From IMG/VR virus record IMGVR_UViG_3300021963_000355, positions 1 through 36,026 of that record: a stretch of 36,026 nt of DNA. The stretch is one strand, 5' to 3'. Below are positions 23,421-29,594 of the stretch, piece by piece; the stretch's first letter is position 1, and each line of letters starts with the position of its first letter. This stretch comes from a virus. Below the pieces are notes generated by a model, which did not search any database, was not told where the DNA came from, and saw nothing but the letters and a program-made list of their open reading frames with translations. A program made the position numbers and the translations under genes.

Positions 23421-23825
23421 ATGAAACAACAAAACGGATTTGCTGACCCCGCAGTGGTCGCTATTGCTGTCGGTGTGGTTGTGATTGGTGGTCTTGCTTT
23501 TGGTCTCCCACAATACGGTGTTTATACCAAAACCTTAAATGGTAAGGGTCAACTTTTAGAAGCAGAATATACCAGAAAAGTTTCTGTATTAGAAGCACAA
23601 GCAAAACTTGATTCTGCTGAAAAGTTGAAGCAAGTTCGTATTATTGAGGCACAAGCACTTGCCGAGTCTAATAAGATTATTGGAGCAAGTCTGAAGAATA
23701 ATCCTGAATACCTGACTTTCCTTCAGATTCAAAATATTCAAGAGGGTGCAGAAAAAGGCAATAAGATTTACTTTGTTGCTCCTAATCAAGCGGGTGTTCC
23801 TGTTTTGACAGAACCAACTAAATAA
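23421..23825 (+). CDS. Prohibitin/SPFH-like membrane protein, 134 residues
   Basis: ATG 23421 preferred to a GTG two codons earlier. One membrane helix (AVVAIAVGVVVIGGLAFGL, residues ~11-29), then a coiled-coil helix rich in Ala/Glu/Lys (EAEYTRKVSVLEAQAKLDSA..., RIIEAQALAESNKIIG) and NPEYLTFLQIQNIQEGAEKGNKIYFVAPN. The second part follows the C-terminal part of prohibitin-type proteins, but the SPFH domain itself is missing, so this is a truncated form. Expected to form membrane-bound oligomers. Confidence 0.65.
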   Translation: MKQQNGFADPAVVAIAVGVVVIGGLAFGLPQYGVYTKTLNGKGQLLEAEYTRKVSVLEAQAKLDSAEKLKQVRIIEAQALAESNKIIGASLKNNPEYLTFLQIQNIQEGAEKGNKIYFVAPNQAGVPVLTEPTK

Positions 23826-23859
23826 TAATACCTTGAGATGGTCGCACATTTAAGGTAGG

Positions 23860-23886
23860 AAGAGGGGTAGAAATGCCCCTTTTCTT
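23860..23886 (+). terminator. GNRA-loop terminator-like hairpin
   Basis: AAGAGGGGTA / TGCCCCTTTT-type stem around GAAA (23870-23873), core GGGG/CCCC, ending in TTTTCTT. The stem has A-T and G-T pairs toward the base. Confidence 0.6.
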
Positions 23887-23887
23887 G

Positions 23888-23895
23888 TATAAATA
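23888..23895 (+). promoter_or_regulatory. Late promoter TATAAATA (GIY-YIG gene 3)
   Basis: Exact late box in the loop of leader stem 3. Confidence 0.65.
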
Positions 23896-23924
23896 TTTTT
23901 TGCGACTATCTTAAGAGTAGAACT

Positions 23925-24674
23925 ATGCAACCACGCATTTATACATATAAGATTACCTTTGAAGAGGTTCCTTACTATTACTACGGAAGTAAAAAGGAAA
24001 GATATTATAATCAACCATACTGGGGTTCTCCAAAAGTAAATAAATGGTGTTGGGAACTTTATACGCCGAAGAAACAAATATTAGAAGTATTTGATTATAC
24101 TGATGATGGATATGAAGAATGTAGAAGAGTAGAGAATAGATTAATCAAACCAGTTCTTAATGATATTTGGTGTTTAAATGAAATGTGTGGAGGAACTTAT
24201 TCAACTAAAATATTGAAAGAAAGTGGAAAGAAAGGTGGAAATAAGGCAAAAGAACTCGGTGTAGGTATTTGTGGATTTACAAGAGAACAAAGAAGTGCAA
24301 ATGGTAGAAAAACAAAAGAACTTGGTGTAGGAATATATTCTATGACTACAGAAGAACGAAGAAAAATTGCTAAAAAGAATGAAGAGGGCAGAATTGGAAT
24401 ATTTGCATTAACTCCAGAAGAAAGGTCATTTAATTCATCACAATCTGGTAAAATATCTGGAAAAGTTTGTTTTGAAAAAAGAGTTGGAATTTTTGGAATG
24501 GATTCTTCTGATAAAAAAGAAGCAGAAAGAAAAGGAGGGAGAGTAACAGCATTAAACTTAAATTCTCAAAAATGGATGTGCCTTGAAACTGGACATATTA
24601 CAACTTCTGGACCTTTAACAAGATATCAAAAAACAAGAAATATAGATACATCCAAAAGAATAAGGTTGCAATAA
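23925..24674 (+). CDS. GIY-YIG homing endonuclease, free-standing, long form
   Basis: 249 residues. Residues 1-90 are almost the same as in the 11627 gene (IYTYKI...YYYYGSKKE, KWCWELYTPKKQILE.FDYTD, RLIKP, WCLN). The middle holds four NUMOD3-like repeats of ~22 residues (ELGVGICGFTREQR, ELGVGIYSMTTEER, RIGIFALTPEER, RVGIFGMDSSDK) where the 11627 gene has almost none. The C-terminal module QKWMCLETGHI..SGPLTRYQKTRNIDTSKRIR is common to all three. Repeat number differs between copies, as expected for a DNA-reading linker. Confidence 0.82.
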   Translation: MQPRIYTYKITFEEVPYYYYGSKKERYYNQPYWGSPKVNKWCWELYTPKKQILEVFDYTDDGYEECRRVENRLIKPVLNDIWCLNEMCGGTYSTKILKESGKKGGNKAKELGVGICGFTREQRSANGRKTKELGVGIYSMTTEERRKIAKKNEEGRIGIFALTPEERSFNSSQSGKISGKVCFEKRVGIFGMDSSDKKEAERKGGRVTALNLNSQKWMCLETGHITTSGPLTRYQKTRNIDTSKRIRLQ

Positions 24675-24689
24675 GTGACACTTGAATAA

Positions 24690-24732
24690 CTGGCACAAGA
24701 CCCGCCACACAAGGCGGGTTTTTTGCTATAAT
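24690..24732 (+). promoter_or_regulatory. Promoter module unit 6 (CTGGCA box, terminator, TATAAT)
   Basis: Box CTGGCA (24690-24695, in AACTGGCACAAG), 31 bp, perfect TATAAT (24727-24732), ATG 29 bp after its first base. A textbook terminator fills the spacer. No -35. Confidence 0.7.
24701..24724 (+). terminator. Rho-independent terminator
   Basis: CCCGCC (24701-24706) and GGCGGG (24713-24718) with 6-nt loop and six T's. Ends the GIY-YIG transcript. Confidence 0.85.
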
Positions 24733-24755
24733 GACAAGGTAGTTGAGGAACTCTC

Positions 24756-24881
24756 ATGGATCTCTCTGAAATGTTGGATGAACTGCGGGAAATTGAAATC
24801 TACGGATCAGAACCATCAGATTGGATGGGATATATGGGTTCTGACGACTATTGGGTGCCAGATGAGGAACTGGCATACTGA
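24756..24881 (+). CDS. Hypothetical acidic protein, 41 residues
   Basis: Single gene between two promoter units; GAGG lies 9-12 nt upstream. MDLSEMLDELREIEIYG then Trp/Asp-rich end (DWMGYMGSDDYWVPDEELAY). A longer reading frame in another phase here is a shadow. Confidence 0.6.
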   Translation: MDLSEMLDELREIEIYGSEPSDWMGYMGSDDYWVPDEELAY

Positions 24882-24913
24882 CTACCTTAGGGGCGCTTCT
24901 GTGCCCCTATAAT
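24870..24913 (+). promoter_or_regulatory. Promoter module unit 7 (CTGGCA box, hairpin, TATAAT)
   Basis: Box CTGGCA (24870-24875) lies in the last codons of the previous gene, 32 bp before TATAAT (24908-24913); ATG 27 bp after its first base. No Shine-Dalgarno in the short leader. Confidence 0.65.
24889..24908 (+). terminator. Short terminator-like hairpin
   Basis: AGGGGC (24889-24894) pairs with GCCCCT (24903-24908), 8-nt loop, no T tract. The last base of the stem is the first of the -10 box. Confidence 0.45.
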
Positions 24914-24934
24914 ACGTTCATACGCAACCAAGCA

Positions 24935-25375
24935 ATGACTACCACCTTCGCTGACTACTCCGCCCAAGCAGAGGCACGGAAGAACATCGCAGAGGCAGTT
25001 CTGGGGCACACCTACGCTCTCTGTGAGGCACTTCGTCAGAACTTCATTGATTACAGCATCAAGTCTCATCAAAAGTTTGTGGATGATATTGATACTCACG
25101 AATACCATCAAAAGCAGATTGCTAAATTGAAAGAGGGTATTTGTGGTTATGAGTTCTACCCTGAGACTGGTCGCAAGTATCACAAGATCATTATGGTTGC
25201 CAATGGTTCCCGCAGTGTTAGTTGCTTTGTAGACAAGAAAACTGGAGAGATTTATAAAGCAGCGTCGTTTCGTGCTCCTGCCAAAGGTGTTCGTTACGAT
25301 CTTCGCCTGATCAGTGATCGTGAATGGTTGCTTGAAAATGCAGACTGGGCAGGTGCTTATCTTTACGCAAAGTGA
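24935..25375 (+). CDS. Conserved hypothetical protein, 146 residues
   Basis: The N-terminal helical half (FADYSAQAEARKNIAEAVLGHTYALCEALRQ) is followed by a beta-rich half: GRKYHKIIMVANGSRSVSCFVDKKTGEIYKAASFRAPAKGVRYDL. The last segment is a common strand pattern of cyanophage proteins of this type. Function unknown. Confidence 0.7.
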   Translation: MTTTFADYSAQAEARKNIAEAVLGHTYALCEALRQNFIDYSIKSHQKFVDDIDTHEYHQKQIAKLKEGICGYEFYPETGRKYHKIIMVANGSRSVSCFVDKKTGEIYKAASFRAPAKGVRYDLRLISDREWLLENADWAGAYLYAK

Positions 25376-25378
25376 ATT

Positions 25379-25471
25379 ATGTTGATGATCTTCTTCTGGT
25401 GGTTTGTTGCTATGCTTGGCGCAGTCGCCTTTAATTATGTTCTAATGCAATTTACTGATGACGAAGACTGA
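25379..25471 (+). CDS. Tiny membrane peptide, 30 residues
   Basis: Hydrophobic helix MLMIFFWWFVAMLGAVAFNY then acidic tail FTDDED. Starts 3 bp after the previous stop and overlaps the following small ORF by 14 bp. Too short to assign. Confidence 0.45.
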   Translation: MLMIFFWWFVAMLGAVAFNYVLMQFTDDED

Positions 25472-25592
25472 CAAACTGATTTTTCTTGGTTCTTTTGTTT
25501 GGTTTCTTCACTGGGGGCAATGTCTTACATCACAACTTCTGGATATGGTTATCGCAAACTCCTCTGTGAGGATGTTACCACTTGGTTTCTGA
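25458..25592 (+). CDS. Small hydrophobic peptide, 44 residues (paralogue of 9582)
   Basis: DKLIFLGSFVWFLHWG matches DRLIFVTSFVWMIHWG of the 9582 peptide. After the shared part the frame runs on for 24 residues inside the zincin gene, a 73-bp overlap, whereas the first copy stops at the zincin start. The shared part is likely the real unit. Confidence 0.5.
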   Translation: MTKTDKLIFLGSFVWFLHWGQCLTSQLLDMVIANSSVRMLPLGF

Positions 25593-25996
25593 ATAAGTTT
25601 CTTCCACGTCATAAGATTGATGTAGAGATTCTACATCGTGGTCTGGTAAGAGAGGGAGTTTATGGGTATTGTGATTTTATTGATGATTACAGGCGTCCAA
25701 GAATGTTTTTGATTGAACTTCATACTCATATGGAGGAGGAGTTGTATATAAAAACTCTTTTGCACGAACTGACCCATCTGCGTCAGTGGGTGGTCGGTTC
25801 ACTGCGGTTGCGTCGTGGAAAAATGTGTTATGGAAAAGAAAGTGTCGAAGATTATGAGTATTGGTATCAACCACACGAAATAGAGGCAAGAGAACAAGAA
25901 GAAACGCTATATCTGGAGTACTTATTTGATAAAAATGGGTGGACGGTTCCACAAGTGGCACAGTTCTTTGGTAACCGCTTGTGCTCTGCCGTATAA
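25520..25996 (+). CDS. Putative zincin metallopeptidase (HELTH), copy B
   Basis: 158 residues starting at ATG 25520, where MSYITTSGYGYRK aligns with the N-terminus of copy A (MLTLYTSGYNYSK). A TTG further upstream lies in the small peptide gene and is rejected. Zinc site LLHELTHLRQWVVG; possible third ligand in QPHEIEAREQEE. The last ~20 residues extend beyond copy A and carry the box of promoter unit 8; the stop codon overlaps the -10 box. Confidence 0.65.
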   Translation: MSYITTSGYGYRKLLCEDVTTWFLNKFLPRHKIDVEILHRGLVREGVYGYCDFIDDYRRPRMFLIELHTHMEEELYIKTLLHELTHLRQWVVGSLRLRRGKMCYGKESVEDYEYWYQPHEIEAREQEETLYLEYLFDKNGWTVPQVAQFFGNRLCSAV

Positions 25997-25997
25997 T
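25955..25997 (+). promoter_or_regulatory. Promoter module unit 8 (GTGGCA box, TATAAT) inside a coding region
   Basis: Box GTGGCA (25955-25960, in AGTGGCACAG), 31 bp, TATAAT (25992-25997), ATG 30 bp after its first base. It lies in the 3' end of the zincin gene; only a weak stem (GCACA/TGTGC) is present and there is no -35 (TGGTAA). Confidence 0.65.
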
Positions 25998-26021
25998 ACG
26001 AGGACAATCAAGGAAACTGAA

Positions 26022-26522
26022 ATGACTCCCGAAGAACGCTATCAGGCACTCTATGAGGAGATGTATCAACTCTGTGAAGAACAGGGTTGGGGTGATCCTT
26101 TCAGTTATGCACGTTCCCGTGAGATTCATATGGCGGGAGTGTTGGGTCATCGCATTGCGGAAGATTATAGTGGTGCCGATGCTTATGATGAAGATGGTGG
26201 TGCAGAGTATAAGTCTACTATTGCAAATTCTATCAATGCAACTTATAATGGTATTAGTGTTCAAAACACTTGGGAAGAACAAGAGCGTTATCTGATTGAA
26301 GATAAGATTGGTAAGTACAAGAACCACTATTATGCACGTTATGAAGGTGGTAAGATTGTGGAAGTGTGGAAGTTAGATTGTAACGATGTTCTTGCTATTA
26401 TTCTTCCCAAAGCAAAGAAACAGTATCCTCAGAAAAAGAATGGCAATGCAAAAGATCCTCGCATTGGCATTACTATCTCTAAAAAGGAGATCTATGCAGT
26501 TGGCAAATGTATCATTGGTTGA
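26022..26522 (+). CDS. Putative PD-(D/E)xK endonuclease-like protein, 166 residues
   Basis: ATG 26022 is the first start after promoter unit 8. The core 'VLGHRIAEDYSGADAYDEDGGAEYKST' has an acidic residue, then GAEYK, consistent with the E-x-K part of a restriction-type PD-(D/E)xK site, followed by WEEQERYLIEDK and HYYARYEGGKIVEVWKLD. Similar patterns occur in small type II restriction-like enzymes. The next gene carries a methyltransferase NPPF motif, so the two could form a modification pair; neither assignment is proven. Confidence 0.5.
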   Translation: MTPEERYQALYEEMYQLCEEQGWGDPFSYARSREIHMAGVLGHRIAEDYSGADAYDEDGGAEYKSTIANSINATYNGISVQNTWEEQERYLIEDKIGKYKNHYYARYEGGKIVEVWKLDCNDVLAIILPKAKKQYPQKKNGNAKDPRIGITISKKEIYAVGKCIIG

Positions 26523-26525
26523 GTT

Positions 26526-27095
26526 ATGATTGATTCCAGAAAAGTAGCATATTCTAGTGGTGGTGGAGATGAAGCATATACCCCTGCATATGGTGTAACT
26601 CCTATTCTCAAATACATCCCCAAAGATGCAAAGGTGTGGTGTCCATTTGATACCAAAGAGAGTGAGTTTGTCAAGCAGATTGGAGCACAAAATCTAGTCG
26701 TCTCCACACACATTTCAACTGGTCAAGATTTTCTTACTTACATTCCCGACTTTGAGTGGGATGTGATTGTATCTAATCCACCATTCACAAACAAGCGGAA
26801 GTTCTTTGAGCGGGCACTGTCTTTCAACAAACCATTTGCCCTGATTATGACTAACACCTGGTTGAATGATAGTGCTCCTAAGCAATTATTCAAGGATAAG
26901 GATCTACAACTGTTGATGTTTGATAAGCGAATGAAGTTTCATAGTCCTGATGGACGCCCGAATGATAAGATCACGTTCAGTAGTAGTTACTACTGCTGGA
27001 ACTTTCTACCAAAACAAATCATTATGGAGAAACTGGATGTGCCAGCTTCCAAACTGGCACAACGCAGTCCAAGTGAGGCAGTGCTGCCCCTATAA
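26526..27095 (+). CDS. N6-adenine-type methyltransferase-like protein, 189 residues
   Basis: SNPPF in the context WDVIVSNPPFTNKRKFFERALSF is the catalytic (D/N)PP(Y/F) motif. Upstream VWCPFDTKESEFVKQIG and THISTGQDFLTY follow the phage family in which 'WcPFD...S.fv' and 'G.DFf' precede 'NPPF'. The canonical FxGxG SAM motif is not obvious, usual for this short family. May protect phage DNA or modify host nucleic acid. The 3' end holds promoter unit 9. Confidence 0.7.
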   Translation: MIDSRKVAYSSGGGDEAYTPAYGVTPILKYIPKDAKVWCPFDTKESEFVKQIGAQNLVVSTHISTGQDFLTYIPDFEWDVIVSNPPFTNKRKFFERALSFNKPFALIMTNTWLNDSAPKQLFKDKDLQLLMFDKRMKFHSPDGRPNDKITFSSSYYCWNFLPKQIIMEKLDVPASKLAQRSPSEAVLPL

Positions 27096-27096
27096 T
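27054..27096 (+). promoter_or_regulatory. Promoter module unit 9 (CTGGCA box, TATAAT) inside a coding end
   Basis: Box CTGGCA (27054-27059), 31 bp, TATAAT (27091-27096), ATG 32 bp after its first base. The box also forms the 3' arm of a 7-bp hairpin (GTGCCAG 27039-27045 with CTGGCAC 27054-27060) and lies within the methyltransferase gene. Leader contains GAGG. Confidence 0.65.
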
Positions 27097-27122
27097 AAGA
27101 AGGTAATCGAGGCACTCCACCG

Positions 27123-27290
27123 ATGAAGACCTACCGAATGCTGATTGAGTATTGGGTTCCTGATGAGGATGAGAATCTCTTTGAAGAGAAGATCATTCAG
27201 TCCCGTTCTTCTTGTGGTAAGATTGCAGATGATTATCTGGCACAAGATCGTACTAATCTCATTCGCTCTGTTGAAGTCACTCCTGTTTGA
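27123..27290 (+). CDS. Small alpha/beta protein, 55 residues (YWVP type)
   Basis: MLIEYWVPDEDENLFEEKIIQSRSS then helix and RSVEVTPV. It shares the 'YWVP' strand start with the gene at 29358 and is probably a distant relative. A longer frame in another phase here is a shadow. Confidence 0.6.
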   Translation: MKTYRMLIEYWVPDEDENLFEEKIIQSRSSCGKIADDYLAQDRTNLIRSVEVTPV

Positions 27291-27293
27291 ATC

Positions 27294-27497
27294 ATGCAAC
27301 TCTCCACACAATCTGTTTCTAAAATTGCAGATGCACTCAAACCAGTAGTAATTGATTACATTCATGAAGATGAAGGTTATGTTGAGTATATGCAAACGGC
27401 AGTAATTGAAGGTATTCGTAATACGATGGGTGATATGGATGAAGATTTACTTTTTGAACTGGGTATGCTAATCTTTGATAGGATCGAACTGAAATGA
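27294..27497 (+). CDS. Conserved cyanophage hypothetical protein, 67 residues
   Basis: SVSKIADALKPVVIDYIHEDEGYVEYMQTAVIEGIRNTMG.MDEDLLFELGMLIFDRIEL: a helical protein of a type often seen in cyanophage small-gene operons. Overlaps the next start. Confidence 0.65.
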   Translation: MQLSTQSVSKIADALKPVVIDYIHEDEGYVEYMQTAVIEGIRNTMGDMDEDLLFELGMLIFDRIELK

Positions 27498-27730
27498 TGA
27501 CTGAAAAGCAAAACAAAATCATTAAGTATGTTCTGGTCGGTGGAGTTGTTATCAATACGTTAATGTGTCTGAATCTTTACCGACAGATGCTCTCACTTCA
27601 ATATCAATTTACACAACTTGAAAGCGATTCGATGAGTGCCATTCAATCATTGAGTCGTTATGTTTGGGAGATGAAGAATCCTCATCTGAATAATTCAAAT
27701 AACTATCCTGCTGCTGGTGACTTTGAATGA
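27494..27730 (+). CDS. Small membrane protein, 78 residues
   Basis: One membrane helix (YVLVGGVVINTLMCLNLY, residues ~12-29) then a helical polar domain. A second in-frame ATG follows directly. Overlaps the RlpA-like gene by 4 bp and may work with it. Confidence 0.6.
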   Translation: MMTEKQNKIIKYVLVGGVVINTLMCLNLYRQMLSLQYQFTQLESDSMSAIQSLSRYVWEMKNPHLNNSNNYPAAGDFE

Positions 27731-28041
27731 TTGAAACTCTAATTGCTGGTCTTGCATGTGGTGTTGCTACATACTACGGAATTGGTGACGGATTTCATGG
27801 ACAAGTTACGGCAAATGGTGAGCGGTTTGATGCTTATCGTTGGACTGCAGCTCACCCTTATCTTCCTATGGGTTCACGCATACGGGTAACCAATCAGGAT
27901 AACGGTAAGCAGGTGATCGTAAGAGTCAATGATCGTGGTCCTTATTCACATGCAGACCTAGATCTTTCTTATGCAGCATTTGCTCATATTTCTTCTACGT
28001 CAAAAGGTAACGCTACTGTTTGTTGGAGAGTGATCGGATGA
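27727..28041 (+). CDS. RlpA-like double-psi beta-barrel protein, 104 residues
   Basis: YYGIGDGFHGQVTANGERFD, AAHPYLPMGSRIRVTN, NGKQVIVRVNDRGPY and LDLSYAAFA follow the RlpA/expansin-like barrel motif by motif, including the NDRGP loop. RlpA is a septal murein lytic transglycosylase; phage versions are expected to act on peptidoglycan. MIETLIAGLACGVATYYG is a short hydrophobic start that could serve as a signal or anchor. Stop overlaps the signal-peptide gene (ATGA). Confidence 0.8.
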   Translation: MIETLIAGLACGVATYYGIGDGFHGQVTANGERFDAYRWTAAHPYLPMGSRIRVTNQDNGKQVIVRVNDRGPYSHADLDLSYAAFAHISSTSKGNATVCWRVIG

Positions 28042-28409
28042 AAAAACTAATTCTTCTTGCCACACTGATGCTGTCGTCTCCTGTCTATGCACAGACAGAA
28101 TCGACCTATCGACCATTTCGTTATGAAACCTCTTGTGCATTGATGAATGATGGTGAACCAATGACTGATCTGTGTGTGGTGATTGAAACTCGCAACAAGG
28201 GTGGATTTCTTCGCACTCGTAATATCTTCTCCAATCGATTTGGTCTGACAATCAAATCGTGGTTTGATAAGGAGAAAGGATTTATGACTTGGGATAGTCA
28301 TAATCAGTTTGCCTATAAGTGGGAATATAAACTTGGTGAGGTTGGTGAACTTGGTAACTGGTCAAATGTAATGCCAGGATTTTTTGTACAAAATGTAAGT
28401 TGGGACTGA
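28038..28409 (+). CDS. Secreted protein with signal peptide, copy B
   Basis: 123 residues. MKKLILLATLMLSSPVYAQ is a Sec signal. Mature part shares YRPFRYETSC, CVVIETRNKGGFLRTRNIFSN, GLTIKSWFDKEKGFMTWDSHNQF and QNVSWD with the copy at 10366. It follows the RlpA-like gene in this copy, whereas copy A follows a basic protein gene. Likely acts in the envelope. Confidence 0.72.
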   Translation: MKKLILLATLMLSSPVYAQTESTYRPFRYETSCALMNDGEPMTDLCVVIETRNKGGFLRTRNIFSNRFGLTIKSWFDKEKGFMTWDSHNQFAYKWEYKLGEVGELGNWSNVMPGFFVQNVSWD

Positions 28410-28414
28410 AACAA

Positions 28415-28618
28415 ATGAAAGAAGTTAATGTAAGTTTAAATGTTCATGAAATCGGTGTGATTTTATCTGCACTACAAGAACTGAATCTACGTGAGGAAAA
28501 TAGAATTGCACGTGAATATGGAAGTGTACCTGCACTGTATGCAAAACTTCACGATCTCTGGGAGCAGATGGACACTTCCGAAACTGGTCTACGGTACGAT
28601 GTGGTGCCGTCGTTCTGA
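28415..28618 (+). CDS. Small two-helix protein, 67 residues
   Basis: VSLNVHEIGVILSALQELNLREENRIAREYG.VPALYAKLHDLWEQM: helix, ~15-residue link, helix, the same pattern as 33084 (FEELDAILALIE ... VPALYEKLSEM). The promoter unit 10 box (CTGGTC) lies near its 3' end. Confidence 0.65.
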   Translation: MKEVNVSLNVHEIGVILSALQELNLREENRIAREYGSVPALYAKLHDLWEQMDTSETGLRYDVVPSF

Positions 28619-28626
28619 CCTATACT
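28584..28626 (+). promoter_or_regulatory. Promoter module unit 10 (CTGGTC box, TATACT)
   Basis: Box CTGGTC (28584-28589, in AACTGGTCT), 31 bp, TATACT (28621-28626), ATG 31 bp after its first base. Hairpin ACGGTAC/GTGCCGT (one T-G) in the spacer. The box is inside the 28415 gene. Confidence 0.6.
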
Positions 28627-28651
28627 ACAAAGGTAGTCAAGGGAACACCTG

Positions 28652-28855
28652 ATGAAACCCATTTCATTCACGTCTGGGCAACTGCTGGATCTGATTGCTC
28701 TTCTTGAAGAGAAAGAGGATGCTCTCTATGATGCAGAAGACAAGGGACTCTCCGCTTACTATATGCAAATGGGAGTGCAGTTTCAGCGAATGTATGATCG
28801 TCTGCAAAGTCTTCCTGGTGAAAAGCGTGTTGTCGAACTTGTAGCACAACAATGA
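28652..28855 (+). CDS. Small two-helix protein, 67 residues
   Basis: ISFTSGQLLDLIALLEEKEDALYDAEDKG...MQMGVQFQRMYDRLQSL: again two helices with a central loop. Heads a run of overlapping genes. Confidence 0.65.
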   Translation: MKPISFTSGQLLDLIALLEEKEDALYDAEDKGLSAYYMQMGVQFQRMYDRLQSLPGEKRVVELVAQQ

Positions 28856-28998
28856 AAACGTCCTACTGGTTTCTGGGTGTCATTGCCATTCTGATGTGGA
28901 ATGGAATGATTGCCCGACGTGATGCAGAACTGTTTCGGGCATATGATCAAATCTGTGCTCAACAACCACACAATCCACAGTGCATTTATTCCAAATGA
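28852..28998 (+). CDS. Small membrane or secreted protein, 48 residues
   Basis: YWFLGVIAILMWNGMIA (residues 5-21) is a membrane helix or uncleaved signal; two Cys follow (QICAQQPHNPQCIY) and could bond. Couples to both neighbours. Confidence 0.6.
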   Translation: MKTSYWFLGVIAILMWNGMIARRDAELFRAYDQICAQQPHNPQCIYSK

Positions 28999-29177
28999 AC
29001 GACGAAGACATTCGACAGTTTATGAATGCTTTTGAAGATTTCACCAAACATGTAGAGGTTGAAGAGTTCAATCATTCTGCCTGGACTGCTGCCCGACAGT
29101 ATACGGATCACTTCTATGAGCAAAAAGCGGCAGAGTTAGAAGTGACGGTTGATTATTATATGCAGGAGTTTCTATGA
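28995..29177 (+). CDS. Hypothetical helical protein, 60 residues
   Basis: ATG 28995 overlaps the upstream stop. DIRQFMNAFEDFTKHVEVEEFNHSAWTAARQYTDHFYEQKAAEL: helical, acidic. No motif recognised. Confidence 0.55.
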   Translation: MNDEDIRQFMNAFEDFTKHVEVEEFNHSAWTAARQYTDHFYEQKAAELEVTVDYYMQEFL

Positions 29178-29344
29178 CTGATGAAATGAAACTGATTCTT
29201 GCACTGATGCAGATTGAGAATCTGACCAATCTGATTGAAGGAAATGAGTATCAAAAGTTTCTTTATGGACATCTCATTTCAGTGCAGGTTGAACTACAAA
29301 GACAGTTGACAAACCTAACTCATTCATCTAAAATTAAGGAGTAA
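29174..29344 (+). CDS. Small two-helix protein, 56 residues
   Basis: EMKLILALMQIENLTNLI ... YGHLISVQVELQRQLTNL. Contains the promoter at 29306 in its 3' end. Confidence 0.6.
   Translation: MTDEMKLILALMQIENLTNLIEGNEYQKFLYGHLISVQVELQRQLTNLTHSSKIKE
29306..29334 (+). promoter_or_regulatory. Sigma70-type promoter TTGACA-N17-TAAAAT
   Basis: Perfect -35 (29306-29311), 17 bp, TAAAAT (29329-29334). The 29358 ATG is 29 bp after the first base of the -10, the same geometry as the CTGGCACA units, but no such box is present. It helps to define the contrast between the two promoter types. Confidence 0.65.
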
Positions 29345-29357
29345 TTTACCAAAAGAA

Positions 29358-29588
29358 ATGAAATCACTTTATATCGTTGACTACTGGGTGCCGTTTCCTT
29401 CTTCTGAATACGGTGGTGTAGTTTCTCTGATTGCCGAGAATGATACAGAGGCATTTGAATTGCTTTCTAATGAGGAAGGATTCGATGATCGTTATACGAA
29501 TCTGATTATGCCCAATGTCGTCAAGGCACAGAAGTTTCAACTGGTAGATGATTATCAGTCTGGTATCATTGACGCATTTACGACCTGA
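29358..29588 (+). CDS. Small alpha/beta protein, 76 residues (YWVP type)
   Basis: SLYIVDYWVPFPSSEYGGVVSLIAENDTEAFELLSNEEGFDD: strand - strand - helix. Resembles the 27123 gene at the start. Expressed from the promoter at 29306. Confidence 0.6.
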   Translation: MKSLYIVDYWVPFPSSEYGGVVSLIAENDTEAFELLSNEEGFDDRYTNLIMPNVVKAQKFQLVDDYQSGIIDAFTT

Positions 29589-29594
29589 TTAACT

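Larger units (their letters stand above)
23832..23915 (+). promoter_or_regulatory. GIY-YIG leader 3: ribosome-site-hiding stem around hairpin and late promoter
   Basis: CTTGAGATGGTCGCA (23832-23846) pairs with TGCGACTATCTTAAG (23901-23915). Two positions differ from perfect DNA complementarity, and both are G opposite T (G23835-T23912, G23840-T23907), so the RNA stem is unbroken at 15 bp. It encloses a GAAA-loop hairpin and TATAAATA. The 3' arm begins 6 nt after the late box and ends 10 nt before ATG 23925. Confidence 0.75.

Noticed and set aside
24682-24912. 76-residue frame over the 24756 gene
   Set aside because: It crosses a terminator and a promoter and is out of phase with the 41-residue gene that has a ribosome site and correct promoter distance.
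27145-27348. 67-residue frame between 27123 and 27497
   Set aside because: Shadow of the 27123 and 27294 genes, which have promoter position and coupling on their side.
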